Assembly: GCF_000471905.2 (NCBI RefSeq)
Contig: NW_006499207.1
Span: forward strand, 1,848,730 to 1,912,729
Source of the DNA: Amborella trichopoda
Taxonomy: Eukaryota; Streptophyta; Magnoliopsida; Amborellales; Amborellaceae
Reading direction: 5' to 3'
DNA: 64,000 nucleotides
The notes beneath the pieces are model-generated. The model had not been told where the DNA came from and did not search any database. It saw only the letters and a list, made by a program, of their open reading frames with translations. Both the position numbers and the translations under genes were made by a program. This document shows, piece after piece, positions 1 to 10,690 of this stretch. How positions within the stretch are numbered: the first letter of the stretch is position 1; each line of letters begins with the position of its first letter.

Positions 1-514
1 GGGTGGAATTGATGTTTCTCTGTGAAGTCCTAATTTCGAGATTTTTTGGTTTAAAATTGTCGAGTGGCATCCATTGATGTTGCTCTGTTAAGTAATTGAT
101 TTTTTTTCATTAGGTTCGTTTACTTTCAATCGTCAAGCATTTTTGTTTGTTAATGGTTCAAACAGGGTGGAATTCATGTTGCTCTGTGAAGTCATAATTT
201 TCAAAAATATTTTACCGTAATTGTCGAATGGCATCCATTGATGTTGCGTTGTTAAGTGATTGATTTTTTTTCACTAGGTTTGTTTACTTTCAATCATCAA
301 GCATTTTGGTTTGTTACTGGTTCAACGTAGTGGAATTGATGTTGCTCTATGAATTCCTAATTTGAAGATTTTTTGTTTTAAAATTGTCGAGTGGCATCCA
401 TTGATGTTGTCCTGTTAAGTGATTGATTTGTTTTCATGAGGTTTGTTTACTTTCAATCATCAAGCATTTTGGTTTGTTACTAGTTCAAACAGAGTGGAAT
501 TCATGTTGCTCTAT
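1..514. repeat. Tandem repeat, ~164-bp unit, about 3.1 copies
   Basis: Three near-identical units begin at about 1, 165 and 328, with a partial fourth from 492. Each opens with a GTGGAATT(G/C)ATGTT core and contains GTCGAGTGGCATCCATTGATG and a TTTACTTTCAATC block. Divergence between units is roughly 5-10 percent by eye. The array touches the window edge, so it may extend to the left. It stops about 170 bp before the TATA box of the anion-channel gene. No coding capacity is visible. Confidence 0.9.
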
Positions 515-685
515 CGTCCCTACATAAATATCTCTTTATTACATCACGCCAAAGCAAAATAGGTGACTTCCATTTTCCAGCTAAACATTGTAAGTTCCAC
601 CAGCCTCACAAATAGAAATAGAGGGAAGTGGGGTTCACGGTGTCTTGAAAGGTGCACGCCAAGCCCGGATAGGGATATCCATCCC

Positions 686-692
686 TATAAAT
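686..692 (+). promoter_or_regulatory. TATA box of the anion-channel gene
   Basis: TATAAAT lies in the context CCCTATAAATCC, about 145 bp upstream of the chosen ATG. A pyrimidine-rich stretch (TCTTTCTCTCTC) follows about 15-25 bp downstream, as is usual around plant transcription starts. The inferred 5' leader is therefore about 110 nt. This is a motif and spacing call only; no transcript data are available. Confidence 0.6.
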
Positions 693-717
693 CCGCCCCC
701 TCTTTCTCTCTCAATTC

Positions 718-784
718 ATGCTTACTGATCTCCTCTGTATCCATGCTTACTGAATTTCAAAGTGAAAGAAGGGAAGAAGCCTAA
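718..784 (+). promoter_or_regulatory. Two overlapping upstream ORFs in the 5' leader
   Basis: ATG at 718 opens an 11-codon ORF ending at TGA 751-753. ATG at 743 opens a 13-codon ORF in another frame ending at TAA 782-784. Both begin within copies of the same direct repeat, CATGCTTACTGA, at 717-728 and 742-753, so the second uORF start appears to be a small duplication. If the TATA box at 686 is used, both lie in the mRNA leader and could lower translation of the main ORF. Confidence 0.5.
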
Positions 785-830
785 TAACCAGCTCTCCTCT
801 TCCTCTCCACCCACTAGTCCCCCACAGAAG

Positions 831-3022
831 ATGGAGAAAGACAAGAGCCCCAATCACCAGCTTCAAGAACTTGAGATTGTCATAACCCAAGACCCAAAAG
901 AAGAAGGGAAGACAATGAAAGTGAAGGTGAGAGAGGAGGATAAGTGGCCTTTTCTCTTGAGAGTACATGTTGGTCACTTTAGAATAAGCCTCTCTCTGTG
1001 TAGCCAAGCCCTTTTGTTGAAACAAATGAAACATTATTATCCTTCTTCTCACTTCCTCTCTCTCCTCCCTTCCTTTGCCTTCACCCTTCACTGGGCCTTG
1101 GCCTCAGTCTCGCTTCTCTCTCTCTCCCTCCTCTACCTGTGCAGGTGTGCTCGACACTGGGCTGCGGTTCAAGCAGAATTTAGCAGTCGCTTACGTGTTA
1201 ACTACCTTTTTGCCCCATCGATCTCATCCATGCTTTTGCTCCAATCATTTCCTTTCTCCTCACGTGAGCTCCGTAGCCCCTTTCATAGGGTCTGGTTTTG
1301 GGCCTCCATAGCACCCGTGATTGCTTTGGACCTGAGGATATATGGGCAATGGTTTACTCGGGGGAAAAGGTTCAACCTTGCTGCTGTAGCTAACCCGTCG
1401 GCCCACCTTTCGGTGATTGCAAACTTTGTTGGTGCAAAGACTGCGGTTGAGTTAGGGAGAGAGGAGGTGGCTCTATTGTTGTTCTCGGTTGGCACGGCTC
1501 ACTATTTGGTGCTCTTTGTTACTCTCTATCAGAGAATCGATGGTTGCGGCATTCCCCGAACACTATATCCTGTGTTTTTCCTTTATGTGGCGGCACCCAG
1601 CGCTGCTAGTCTCGGATGGGGAGCTATTTCCGGTGCCTTCGATATTGCTTCCAAGATGTTCTTCTTTCTTGCTCTCTTTCTCTTCACTTCATTGGTAAGT
1701 GAAAATACACAGAATTAAAATCTCTCTCTCCTTCTTTGACTCTGTTTTTCTTTCCTTCTTTTTTTCCGTACTCATTTTTTTATTTTATTTTATTTTTTTA
1801 ATAAAAAAAAATAAGTTTTGGGCTCTTACTTTATTATAAAAAAACTTTGAGATTTCATCACGACAAAATTCAATGGTACTACCACCAAATCCACGTACAC
1901 TAACACTTCTGTCTCCTTATCTGACTCGTGTTCCTCTCGACGGCGCCTCTCTCCACCGACTTGTTATAAATGTGATAACTTTTGAGTTCGTTATGGAGCA
2001 TTCAAAAGCAGGGAGAGAGGCATGAGAGGGTCTTCTGTTTTCTAGAGATTTTGTTTGACCTAACTACCGAAATTCCCTTTGAAGCAATCCTTTTTTTTCT
2101 CCCGCCGCAAACTTCGTATCGCAATGTCCAGCTTGGGTTGGCTTCTGAAGCTTGTTTTTTTCCTACCGTGTGGGGTTTTAGGGCAGCCGCAGTTGTATAG
2201 ATTACAGCCTACTGACTACAACCGATGTCACATGACACAAACAAAAACAGATCGATGACCCAAATTGTCGGTTTGGCAAATCGGTCTAGATCAGGAGTCT
2301 GGATCGACGATCCGGCTAGGTGAATTGCCAATAACAAATAAAAAACTGAATAATAATAGTTTTTAAAATAAAAAAAATAAAAAATGTGTCCAGATTGTTC
2401 GGTTTTGTGACAGAACTAGTCGCTCTAAAACCCTGATTGACCGCATACCATGAGATGGGTTGATACTCAGTTTATTTTAGTTTTTCTTTTTATATGAATT
2501 GGTCTTACATGGGAAATTTTGTAGGTGCATGGACAACATATGATTCAATGAAAAATAAATTGACATGAGGAAAAAAAAAATTAAGTGATCAACAATGTAA
2601 TACATTTATCTCTTATTGTACCAGTGCTTTTCTATTGGAACCAATAACAGGGATCTCGTTGCTTCTTTTGGTCGGCATTGCAGGCAGTGAGACCCAATTT
2701 CTTCAGGAAAGCAATGGGGAGCTTCCATGTGTCCTGGTGGGCCTATCCCTTTTCTCTCACTATGTTAGCATTGGCTTCCATTGAATACGCGGAAGGCAGC
2801 ACGGCACACGTGCTGAAGCTGTTACTATGCATCACCTCCATACTAGTAACAACAGCAATGGTGGCCCTCACCGCTTTCAACATGAATTCGCTTTTACCCA
2901 ACGATATCATCCTCTTCCCAAACAACCTAACCCCACCTCTCTCTCCCTCTGATATCATATTTCAACGTATATTTAATTTTTTAAGATTATTTCAAAGTAT
3001 TAACCGTAGGAGTGGAGTCTAG
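831..3022 (+). CDS. SLAH1-like: S-type (slow) anion channel, SLAC1-homologue family, two exons
   Basis: Exon 1 is 831-1694 and exon 2 is 2684-3022, giving a 400-residue protein. SLAC1/SLAH proteins are plasma-membrane anion channels of the TDT/TehA fold with ten helices. The short N-terminus (about 40 residues before the first helix) fits the SLAH1/SLAH4 branch, not the long kinase-regulated tails of SLAC1 or SLAH3. Visible family blocks are GHFRISLSLCSQALL (residues 48-62), VNYLFAPSISSMLLLQS (123-139), GQWFTRGKRF (172-181), ANPSAHLSVIANFVGA (187-202), TLYQRI (231-236), LYPVFFLYVAAPSAAS (245-260), and across the splice FFFLALFLFTSL/AVRPNFF. Exon 2 gives SFHVSWWAYPF and a C-terminal LLPND block. 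The ATG at 831 has a strong context (A at -3, G at +4); the reading frame upstream opens only with GTG. The last ~30 residues (Pro, Ser and Phe rich) do not resemble the usual family end and may be a drifted tail. SLAH1-type subunits in Arabidopsis modify root chloride and nitrate transport; that role is inferred by family only. Confidence 0.9.
1695..2683 (+). other. Intron of the anion-channel gene
   Basis: The donor is ATTG|GTAAGTG at 1695 and the acceptor is CATTGCAG|GCAG ending at 2683, in phase 0. Splicing joins a leucine codon to GCA and restores the helix-to-VRPNFF transition typical of the family. Using the next AG, two codons in, would place TGA in frame, which supports the chosen acceptor. 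The 989-bp intron is AT-rich with long T runs. Confidence 0.88.
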
Positions 3023-4534
3023 AACTTTATGTTGAGGTACCTGCCCCCTTTCGGAATTGAAATATCTAGTGTAAAATATCAGGTTTAGTTAAGGGTGAGG
3101 TTCGTATAAGTGTCAACCTTATACTATTGACGGAAGGTGCACTTCAAAATGATGCTTAAAATGTAGTGTCGGTGCCGCAAAGCCTTGTAATGATACAAAA
3201 ATCTATTGTTGTCCCCCATTATGAAATTTAAAATTTTGGAAATGGTGACGATCTGACAGAACTGTAAACACTTGAAAATCTTGAAAATAGACGGTCTAGA
3301 TAATGTATCAGAAGATGAACTATTTTTTGCATTGGAAATCCCGTTTTTCATGTCTATCAATCTCGAGGTCGAGATGATTGATTTGAGGGTTTTCCAGCCT
3401 AAAGAACAACCTTTTCTAGTGGGTTTTTAAGTATAACCTTATATAAACTTGTTTTTAAGTATAACCTTATATAAACTTTTTCCTTTAGTTGAAGATGACT
3501 GATGCAATGTTCATCAAACAGCGACCTCTTCTTACACAAGTGTAAATTCTTGACTTTTGTTCGTGAAATGGGAGTGACTTTGATATTTATGCGCTACTTC
3601 TCCGCTACCTTATGATGTGAAATTTTGTTCGACTCCTATATATTGCTATATATTGCTGCTATTTATTATAAAGAAAAATTATGTACAGTGTTCGAATTAT
3701 GGCCTTTAAAGCTTTGTGTACAATGCTAGCACGGTCAAGAGTAGAGCTGCCAACCGGGCTGGCCCTGGCCGACGCCCAAAAATCCGGTACCTTGTTTTGG
3801 GCCGCCACAAAAATAGGCCCGGACCAGCTCGGCCAGATCAGACCCAAAAATTCACAAAAAAAACCAGGCTCGAAACGGTACGGCCCAAAAATAGTATGCA
3901 TAGGCCCTAGTCCAGACCAGGAAGGCCCATCAGGCCACTGCCCCAATCCCTCCCCCGCCCCCTTCATCCCCCCCTTTTTTTTTCATTTTTTGGTTTGGTT
4001 TTGTTTTGGGTTAAACTTTTTGGGGACTTTTCTTAAAGGAAAAAAAATTGAAAGGACCCCATTACGCCTATTGAGCCTGGCCTGACCCCGGCCTAATTTT
4101 TTTTTTTTTCAAACTTTTCTTACAAAAAATTGCGAATGAATTTTTCAAATATTTAAAACCCCTTTAAATAAAAAAAGTACTAGAAAGAGAGGTGAGTACA
4201 CGTGGCCTTTTTGGTCTCTCATCCGTTTAATTTTAGGGCTTGATTTAATTTGAGCTCTTGGTTTCCTTCCTCTGGCATCTGATCATTTGGGTTTTCAATT
4301 TTCACTCTCATCAACATGGCATCAAGTCCCCTTTTCTTTAAAAATCCATTCTCTCTCTAAAAACCCATTTTCTAGTTCTTCTCTCTCCAAAAACCCATTT
4401 CTAGAAGAGGGGCATGAATGATTTCAGGCATTTCAGCCCATCCCTTTAAAAGTCCAGCCCCGACCCGATAATAGCTGGCCTTTCAATGGCCCAACGCAGA
4501 TCATTGAAGTAGACTGGAACTACACATGAGCAAA
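3023..4534. other. Non-coding flank of the host gene
   Basis: No gene is supported. There is a short tandem duplication of GTATAACCTTATATAAACTT at 3431-3480. From about 3739 a GC-rich stretch begins TAGAGCTGCCAACCGGGCTGGCC, which resembles the ends of plant hAT-type non-autonomous elements, and GGCC-rich sequence recurs to about 4500. I did not find a matching inverted terminus or an 8-bp target duplication, so no element is called. Confidence 0.5.
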
Positions 4535-4648
4535 CTAGAACTACACATTCAAGCTTACACATGAGAAACCAAGTAATAGACTAGAACTATACATTCAAGC
4601 TTACACATGAGAAACCAAGTAATAGACTAGAACTACACATTCAAGCTA
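4535..4648. repeat. 46-bp tandem repeat, about 2.5 copies
   Basis: Units start at 4535, 4581 and 4627, each with CTAGAACTACACATTCAAGC followed by TTACACATGAGAAACCAAG. Two full copies and one partial are nearly identical, so the expansion looks recent. Confidence 0.85.
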
Positions 4649-5099
4649 GCCACAAAGAAATGTTTACATTAAACCTCCTTAGACATAAAAAAGAGTAAAA
4701 AAACAACAAAATAAGAGAGATAGAGAGCTCTAATATGCAAAATCTCTCTGCCCAAGTTCTTTCAACTGATGAAAAAGGCCAAGCACCTTTGAGAACATGT
4801 TGATAATCCTCTTCATGAGATAAACCTTGTTCTTCTCCAGTGCTATCTCCATTAACAGATGTTTGATACTTATGCAGTTCATACAAATGGGAAGATTGTA
4901 AACACCAAAAGAACCCATACAATAACAGACGCAGTAGAACCCATAGAATCACAAACGTAGTTACAGTGGATGGTAAACACCAAAAAAACCCATAGAATCA
5001 CCATTATTGCATTCAAAGCCATCAAAAGAAAACAATCTGGTAACTTGTTCAAATGAAATACTAATAACTAATCAAATGAAAGACGCATGCACCTTGCAA

Positions 5100-5582
5100 A
5101 GTACACTCAGTTGAGGAGTGTCAAATATTGGGGTGAGTGTGGCCATTAAAGGCCTTGTGAATGCTTGTAATAAACATTTTGATATAATGGAACGTGAGCC
5201 GTTGGATTTTGTGGGGAAGAGATAATCCAACATGCTCCCAAGTATTAATGGCAGTATCGTGAGACTATGAATCGTACAGATCAGTTTTACTAGAACAATT
5301 GAGAACTCAACTTTTCTCTATGCTCTTCTCCATAGCCATGAAACTCTTCTTAAAGAGGGATGGGAGGAGGCTGTTCTCCAATGTTCGACTTTCCTCATAG
5401 AATCTCTGAGAAACATGGCCCTCTTATCCTGGAAGGTGGGTTGTTATCTTCTACCCATTAAATAAAGACAGCTTCTCTCTCTAAGAAGCCTTTTTAGTGA
5501 CAAATATTAAAATGTGTTATTAAGATAAAGAGAAAGAAACATGTCATATTTGAAGCCCTATGACCACCCACAAGTATCAACA
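5100..5582 (-). mobile_element. Ty1/copia 3' LTR, minus strand (outer boundary approximate)
   Basis: Read on the minus strand, the LTR starts TGTTGATACTTGTGGG at 5582, immediately after the polypurine tract AAGTGGGAGA (plus 5583-5592). That junction is the classic copia arrangement. The far end toward 5100 was not fixed because no second LTR is present for comparison. Confidence 0.7.
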
Positions 5583-5913
5583 TCTCCCACTTGGCTACGA
5601 GGGCTAGATATATTGAAATATCATAAAGTCTATACCACTTAGTGAGTTTAACATTTTTGAGCATATCCTTGTCATGAGGCTTTTCACACTAGATTTATAA
5701 TAAAAAATATTCAAAGTCACGTTATGGCCAAGACATCAAAGAAAAATATCCCATTTGGGAGTTCTTGACTTAAATATTCCTAAGTCCCATCAAAGTTATA
5801 TGCTTTGATAATATTTCTACACTTAATCCCTTTGTTAAAGGGTCTGCAATCATATCTGAAGATAACAAATAACTTACAGTATTCCATTCTTTTCAATAAT
5901 ATCATTACTCAGA
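5583..5913 (-). pseudogene. Ty1/copia pol, C-terminal RNase H end
   Basis: The minus strand encodes DMIADPLTKGLSVEILSKH at about 5760-5860, the well-known copia RNase H tail (ADPLTKGL), followed by a stop and then the polypurine tract and LTR. Upstream the frame is interrupted abruptly at 5913, where LTR copy A begins, so the rest of the copia pol has been displaced or lost. Confidence 0.8.
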
Positions 5914-6369
5914 TGCCTCAATCTCGCCCTCTGGATCTAGGTGATCGGTTGACACGTGTCTAGGGTTAAGAAGACCTGAGACCTGAGATCGCTCTCTCAG
6001 GATCCTTGTTCACAAAACAAAGGCAGCTGCCCAACTGGTGAGGGAGGAATTTTATTCGTGAGGTGGGGACCAACCTCACTTGAGTCCATGACTCACTCGG
6101 GCTTACTCGCGCGAGCACCCCCTTAGATAACGACGGAAAACCCCTCAGTTGCTTCAACTGATTTGAAATCGCCTCTCTTTACCTGCAATCTCCTTGTTTT
6201 CTGTAAAGTACTAACATGGTTAATTTGCAAGACAAGTGGGCCGATGGATCCACCCTTGTCTTGGGGTGAACATGCACAGATGTGCACATTCAGATGACAG
6301 GGAAGATAAGAAGTTACGACGATGAAGAAGAGGATTTGAATAAGGGGAAAAAATAAAAGAGGACTTGAC

Positions 6370-7110
6370 AAGGGAACGAGACTAGGATGATAGCTGGACC
6401 AATACAGTGACCGACTCGGAGTGGTAGCAAGACGGGCACGGTAACTCAGACCGGCACAACGGTAATACTACTAAAAACCAAGGCCGATATGACCATCCTA
6501 ATTTGGTGTGGCAGCAAGATGGGCATGGTACTCTTGACCAACACGGCGGTAATACTGCTTAACAGCCAAACCGCTATGACAGTACTAGATTGAGTCTGTC
6601 CTTTAGTCAAGAGAGAAGAGAAGCAAAAAGAAGAGAAAAGCGCAGAGGAAAGAGGCAAGGCTAAGGAGTAAGAAGGTCCCGGCGACATTAGACATCGTTG
6701 CCCACAGCCAGGGAGTAACGGTGTCGTGGTCCCTAGATGGCGCTAGACGGTGCTGCTCGCGGCGGAGGCAGTGAACTACAAATGGCATTGGCCATCGTAG
6801 TCAGTGACGTGGGAAGGCAACAATTACCCTTCACAAGGAGCGATAGATATCGCCGTCTGCGATAGGAGTGCAAAAGAGAGGCCCGCAGACGGCGGTAAGC
6901 AATGCCGTCTGTGACAGATGCGAATCACAGGTGATAGCCCCATGGGCGACAATAAGCATCGCCGTCTGCGATAGGTACGGGACACTGAAAACATGTCTGT
7001 GGACAATAATGACTGTCGCCGTCTGCGCTTGTGCAGGACACCGAAGATACACCTGCGAACGATGGTGAGCAGTGTCGTTTGTGACTCGTGAGATGAAATA
7101 AATATAGTTC
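6370..7110. repeat. Minisatellite zone inside LTR A (two unrelated arrays)
   Basis: 6370-6600 holds repeated GTAGCAAGACGGGCACGGTAA-type units. 6830-7080 holds units of about 60-65 bp with the core CGCCGTCTGCGATAGG. The second array includes a perfect 10-bp inverted repeat, CGCCGTCTGC at 6851-6860 and GCAGACGGCG at 6885-6894. Copies B and C carry different arrays in the same relative place. Confidence 0.7.
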
Positions 7111-7239
7111 ATGGTCGACAATGCATCGCTGTGCGTGACACTAATCTTGGAACCGAAACAGGAGCCCGACCCAATGCTTGAGCACGACCCGGCTTGCCGT
7201 GTGTTCCTTCAGACAGTGCTATGCATGACTAACGTCGTA

Positions 7240-7620
7240 CATGAACTATGTTGAGGGAAAGAGACGAACGAAGAGGGAAGGAAAGAGAAAGAAGTTCGCG
7301 CATGGCACTGCCATCGCCATGCACGATCAGCGAAGTCACATGAAGAGGAAGAGAGAATAGGGAGTGAAAAGAAAGAGGGAGAGAAAAGAAAGAGGGAGAA
7401 GAAAGAAAGAGGCATGCACGACACAATCACTGTTGTGCATGGCCTTTGAGAAAAACTCAACATAGAAGAAGAAGAAAGACGAAGAAGAAGAAGGAGAAGA
7501 GGAGAGAGAAGAAAACATAGAAAAACAAAACCGAAGAGAGAGAAGGGAAGAGAGAGAAAATAACTTGAAGATAGGAGGGGTAGCACTCTAAACTTTCTGT
7601 CTTCTCTCTCTCTCCAAGAT
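7240..7620. repeat. GA/GAA-rich low-complexity zone of LTR A
   Basis: Purine-rich AGAGAGGGAGAAGAAAGAAAG sequence. The same kind of zone sits at 22290-22670 in copy B and 39530-39690 in copy C, each time followed by TCTCTCTCCAAGATG. Open frames on the opposite strand here are Ser/Leu/Phe-rich artefacts. Confidence 0.75.
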
Positions 7621-9229
7621 GTGCCCAAGAGAACTCAAGAAGAAAACCTTAATTTCTATTGATCAAAAGTTGAATCCTTGTACAATGATTTCGAGATCTC
7701 TCAAGTTCTTTTTTTTTTTCAATGAGATGTAGCATCTATTTATAGACTAGGGCTAAAATGTGAGTGGATTACCCAAAACTAACCTTAATTGGGGATAATT
7801 AAAATTTATTTAAATTAAAAAAATAAGAAAATAGGGTGAAAAATGACTAATTTGCCCCTACTTAACAATTGGAAAATTTCAAAACAATCCCTGCTGAGAA
7901 CTAAGGACGTTCTTGATTCTTCTCCAACGATCCATTGAGGATTCGACGTCTGAATGAACAAAAGATGATTGCAATCGTGTAGGGCTCAATGCTACGATCA
8001 TTTTGATAATAATTTTAAGCCATGAATCACACTTTCACATAACTTGAAATTCACATAGATCTTAAAAACTTTTAATCGATAGTGCATCTTCATGTCATCA
8101 CGATCGCGTTGTAACAAACGGGACTCGATTTGGTGCATGAACGAAGTTTTTGTAATCTTGGACTTTAGTCAGAATTTGGGATTTCGGTTACCAGAATCTG
8201 CTGTGATTTCTACTTGATCTTGTGCGAAATTCAATCGTTCATCACACGCGGGGTTTGGACCAGTGATAGCTATGGACCTTAAACACGCGATGCAATGGGT
8301 CTCACATTGATCGGGCTTGCGGGCGTTGTGATTTGGCCACTCAAGTGAATGGAGGTCCTGCTGATTTTTTCCAGCTTGTGACTTCAAATCTCGAACTTCT
8401 CTCTAGCTTTTCTCCTGGCTTGGTGATCGTCACGGGACGTACCACATATCAAAACGCTCCTCTCGACAAGATTAATACGCTCCAACATGTTTGAGCGTGA
8501 TCCAATCTCGAAAGAGGGAGATATGGGCGTCGTAAGTGTCCTATTCATGACTGTTCTTTAATGGGGTTTAGTTGCAGGGTGGCCACATGAGAATAGTGTG
8601 TGGCCCCTCTTATTTCGATCTTTTACCCATAACTTCTTCCTAGAGTGTTTGTTTAAGCTGAAATTTGACCCTGAGAGGTTTTCAATCATGTCGAATCCAA
8701 TGGAGGTGGTCCCATGCCTGTTTGATGTTCTAAAAGTAGGGTTCCAATTATAGGGGTCCATTTCAGGGTGCTAGAGGCTGATTCTGCAGAAATGTTTTTT
8801 TGTCTGCACTACCTTAGACGAGTCAGAATGCAACGAAACTTGACAGAAGGCTTTTAAGAGTCCTTATGAAGATCTTGACCTGTTGTAGGGCCATTATGAG
8901 ACTGTCAAAATTTCCACCATTTGTCGAGCTTTATTGACCGACTTCTCTCTTTTATTCCACATCGGGGACCCATGATGCCAAAAAATGTCTTCAATTATCA
9001 TGCCCCACCGAATGTTGTGCTTCAAGAGAAGCGAGAAGAAAAACATTCGAAAAATTTCCTTCGGCTTTATTTCTTTTTTTCTTCCTATCCACAAGACCAT
9101 GTGGACGTCGAGGAGAAATTCACGTAATGTTGTAACTAGGATGCCCAGACATTTGTACGCATTTGTCGCAAATGCATCCATGGAGGCATTGGGGGAGAAG
9201 ATACTTTGAGGGATCTAGTAATCATCATC

Positions 9230-9720
9230 CTCACCCTGGACTCTTTTTTATTTTGAGGGTTCTCTTGTTCATCTTCCTCACCCTCAAGGACTCTTTTTGT
9301 TTTTAGAGGGATCTTTCGGTCATCTTCGTGACCCTCAAGGACTCTTTTGTTTTATTGGAGGGATCTTTCGGTCATCGTCCTCACCCTTAATGACTATTTT
9401 TATTTTTGGAGGGATCTTTCGGTCATCGTCCTCACCCTCAAGGACTCTTTTTGTTTTTGGAGGCATCTTTCGGTCATTATCCTCACCCTTAAGGACTCTT
9501 TTTGTTTTTGGAGGGACTTTCGATCGTTGTCCTCACCCTCAAGGACTCCTTTTATTTTTGGAGGGATCTTTCGGTTATCGTCTTCACCGTCAGGGACTCT
9601 TTTTATTTTTGGAAGGGATCTTTCGGTCATCGTCCTCACCCACAATGACTCTTCTTGTTTTGGGAGGGATCTTTTAGTCATCATCCTTACCCTCGGGGAC
9701 TCTTTTTTATTTGGAGTTTT
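9230..9720. repeat. 51-bp tandem array specific to LTR copy A
   Basis: About nine units contain GGAGGGATCTTTCGGTCATC, a TCCTCACCCTCAAGGAC block and a T-rich tail. The unit is a multiple of three, so open frames run through it (for example 9347-10033), but they are repeat artefacts. Copies B (near 24230) and C (near 41360) hold only one diverged unit at this place. Confidence 0.9.
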
Positions 9721-10690
9721 GACATCAGACGTGCTAACACTAGGGTTTTTTCTTCAAGCGTGGGCTAAAGCTGCGATGGTGAGTGTTGCATCAACCTGCT
9801 TTATTGGTCCAAGCGCACTTTGCGGGTTTTCACTTGGACTGGAGCTGTGGCGTCGTAGAGACAGTTTTATCAACTTCCTTTATTTTGGGGCTCTTTTACC
9901 TATGACTTTGCGGCCATGTCCACCCTTTTCATTCTATTTTGCTCACGGTGCCCTTTCGTGTTTTCACTGTGCCCGGGTTTTATTTTTGGACATTTTTACT
10001 CACGGTTTCGTGACCGTATCTGTCCACTTTTAATCATTTTTTTTTGACTTTTTTACCCATGAAGCCCTTGTGGGTTTCTTCATGTCTGTGTTTTTTTTTT
10101 TTCTTGTGGGGGCGTGTTAAAGATCATGTCTCAAGGACCTTCTGGAAACAATTTAACATCACATAACCTAGACGTGTACCATAGTTTACAGTCATACAGC
10201 TGGACCATGGTGGAAATGGTTGATGTTGGTATGGACGGTGGATAGTGGTGACCCATTGGCTAATGATGAATATGGATGGCGGAATGGTTCACCGTTTCAT
10301 GAGCATGGGTGAAACTCACTGAAGAATGGTGAATGTTGAAGAGGGGCATGGACTCCTCAGGGAATTGATGAAGATGGGACACGCAAAAGGGTATTGTACG
10401 CGCTTGTGTGTGTGGAAGCATGTTTAAAGTCCTGCCTCCTAGACCTTGTTCGAAGTAGTTTAATATCATGTGGCCTAGACGTGACTATAGTTTTGAGTTA
10501 TACAGTTGGACCTTAGCTATGTAGTTTAAAGTCATGAAGCTAAGACCATGCAGTTTAAGGTTGTGCAACTAGACCTCCACTATAGTTTAAGGTCATATAG
10601 TTCTGACCATGGCTGTGCAGATTAAAGTCTTCCAGTGAGGACGATGCAGTTTAAGGTCGTGCAACTAGACCTCCGCTACAGTTAAGGTCT

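Larger units (their letters stand above)
5914..10690 (-). mobile_element. LTR copy A of the Tat-like family (solo or truncated)
   Basis: It begins TGCCTCAATCTCGCCC, matching the starts of copies B (20849) and C (37092), and stays collinear with them. It has a first block with ACTGGTGAG.GAGGAATTT (about 6035-6050), a GA-rich hypervariable zone, and AACAATTGGAAAATTTCAAAACA near 7865. Further along are a GGTGGCCACATG block near 8580, GCCCCACCG near 9003 and GTCATACAGCTGGACC near 10190. No PBS lies on its left, so the left end is an outer edge. Strand follows the interpretation of copy C, which has a PBS. Similarity fades at about 10690 before the long 35-bp array seen in B, so the copy is truncated there. 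The right boundary and the target duplication are unresolved. Confidence 0.75.

Noticed and set aside
3681-4085. 134-residue ORF
   Set aside because: It has Pro/Gly/Lys-rich composition caused by GGCC and polypyrimidine stretches, no domain and no gene context.
3739-4500. hAT-type non-autonomous element
   Set aside because: The left-end-like TAGAGCTGCCAACCGGGCTGG was seen, but no matching inverted right end or 8-bp duplication was found.
7209-7628. 139-residue Ser/Leu/Phe-rich ORF on the minus strand
   Set aside because: It lies in the GA-rich low-complexity zone, shared with non-coding parts of the other LTR copies.
9297-10033. Long open frames of 126 and 228 residues
   Set aside because: They arise from the 51-bp array, whose length is a multiple of three; the peptides are repeats of GGIFRSSSSP type with no domain.
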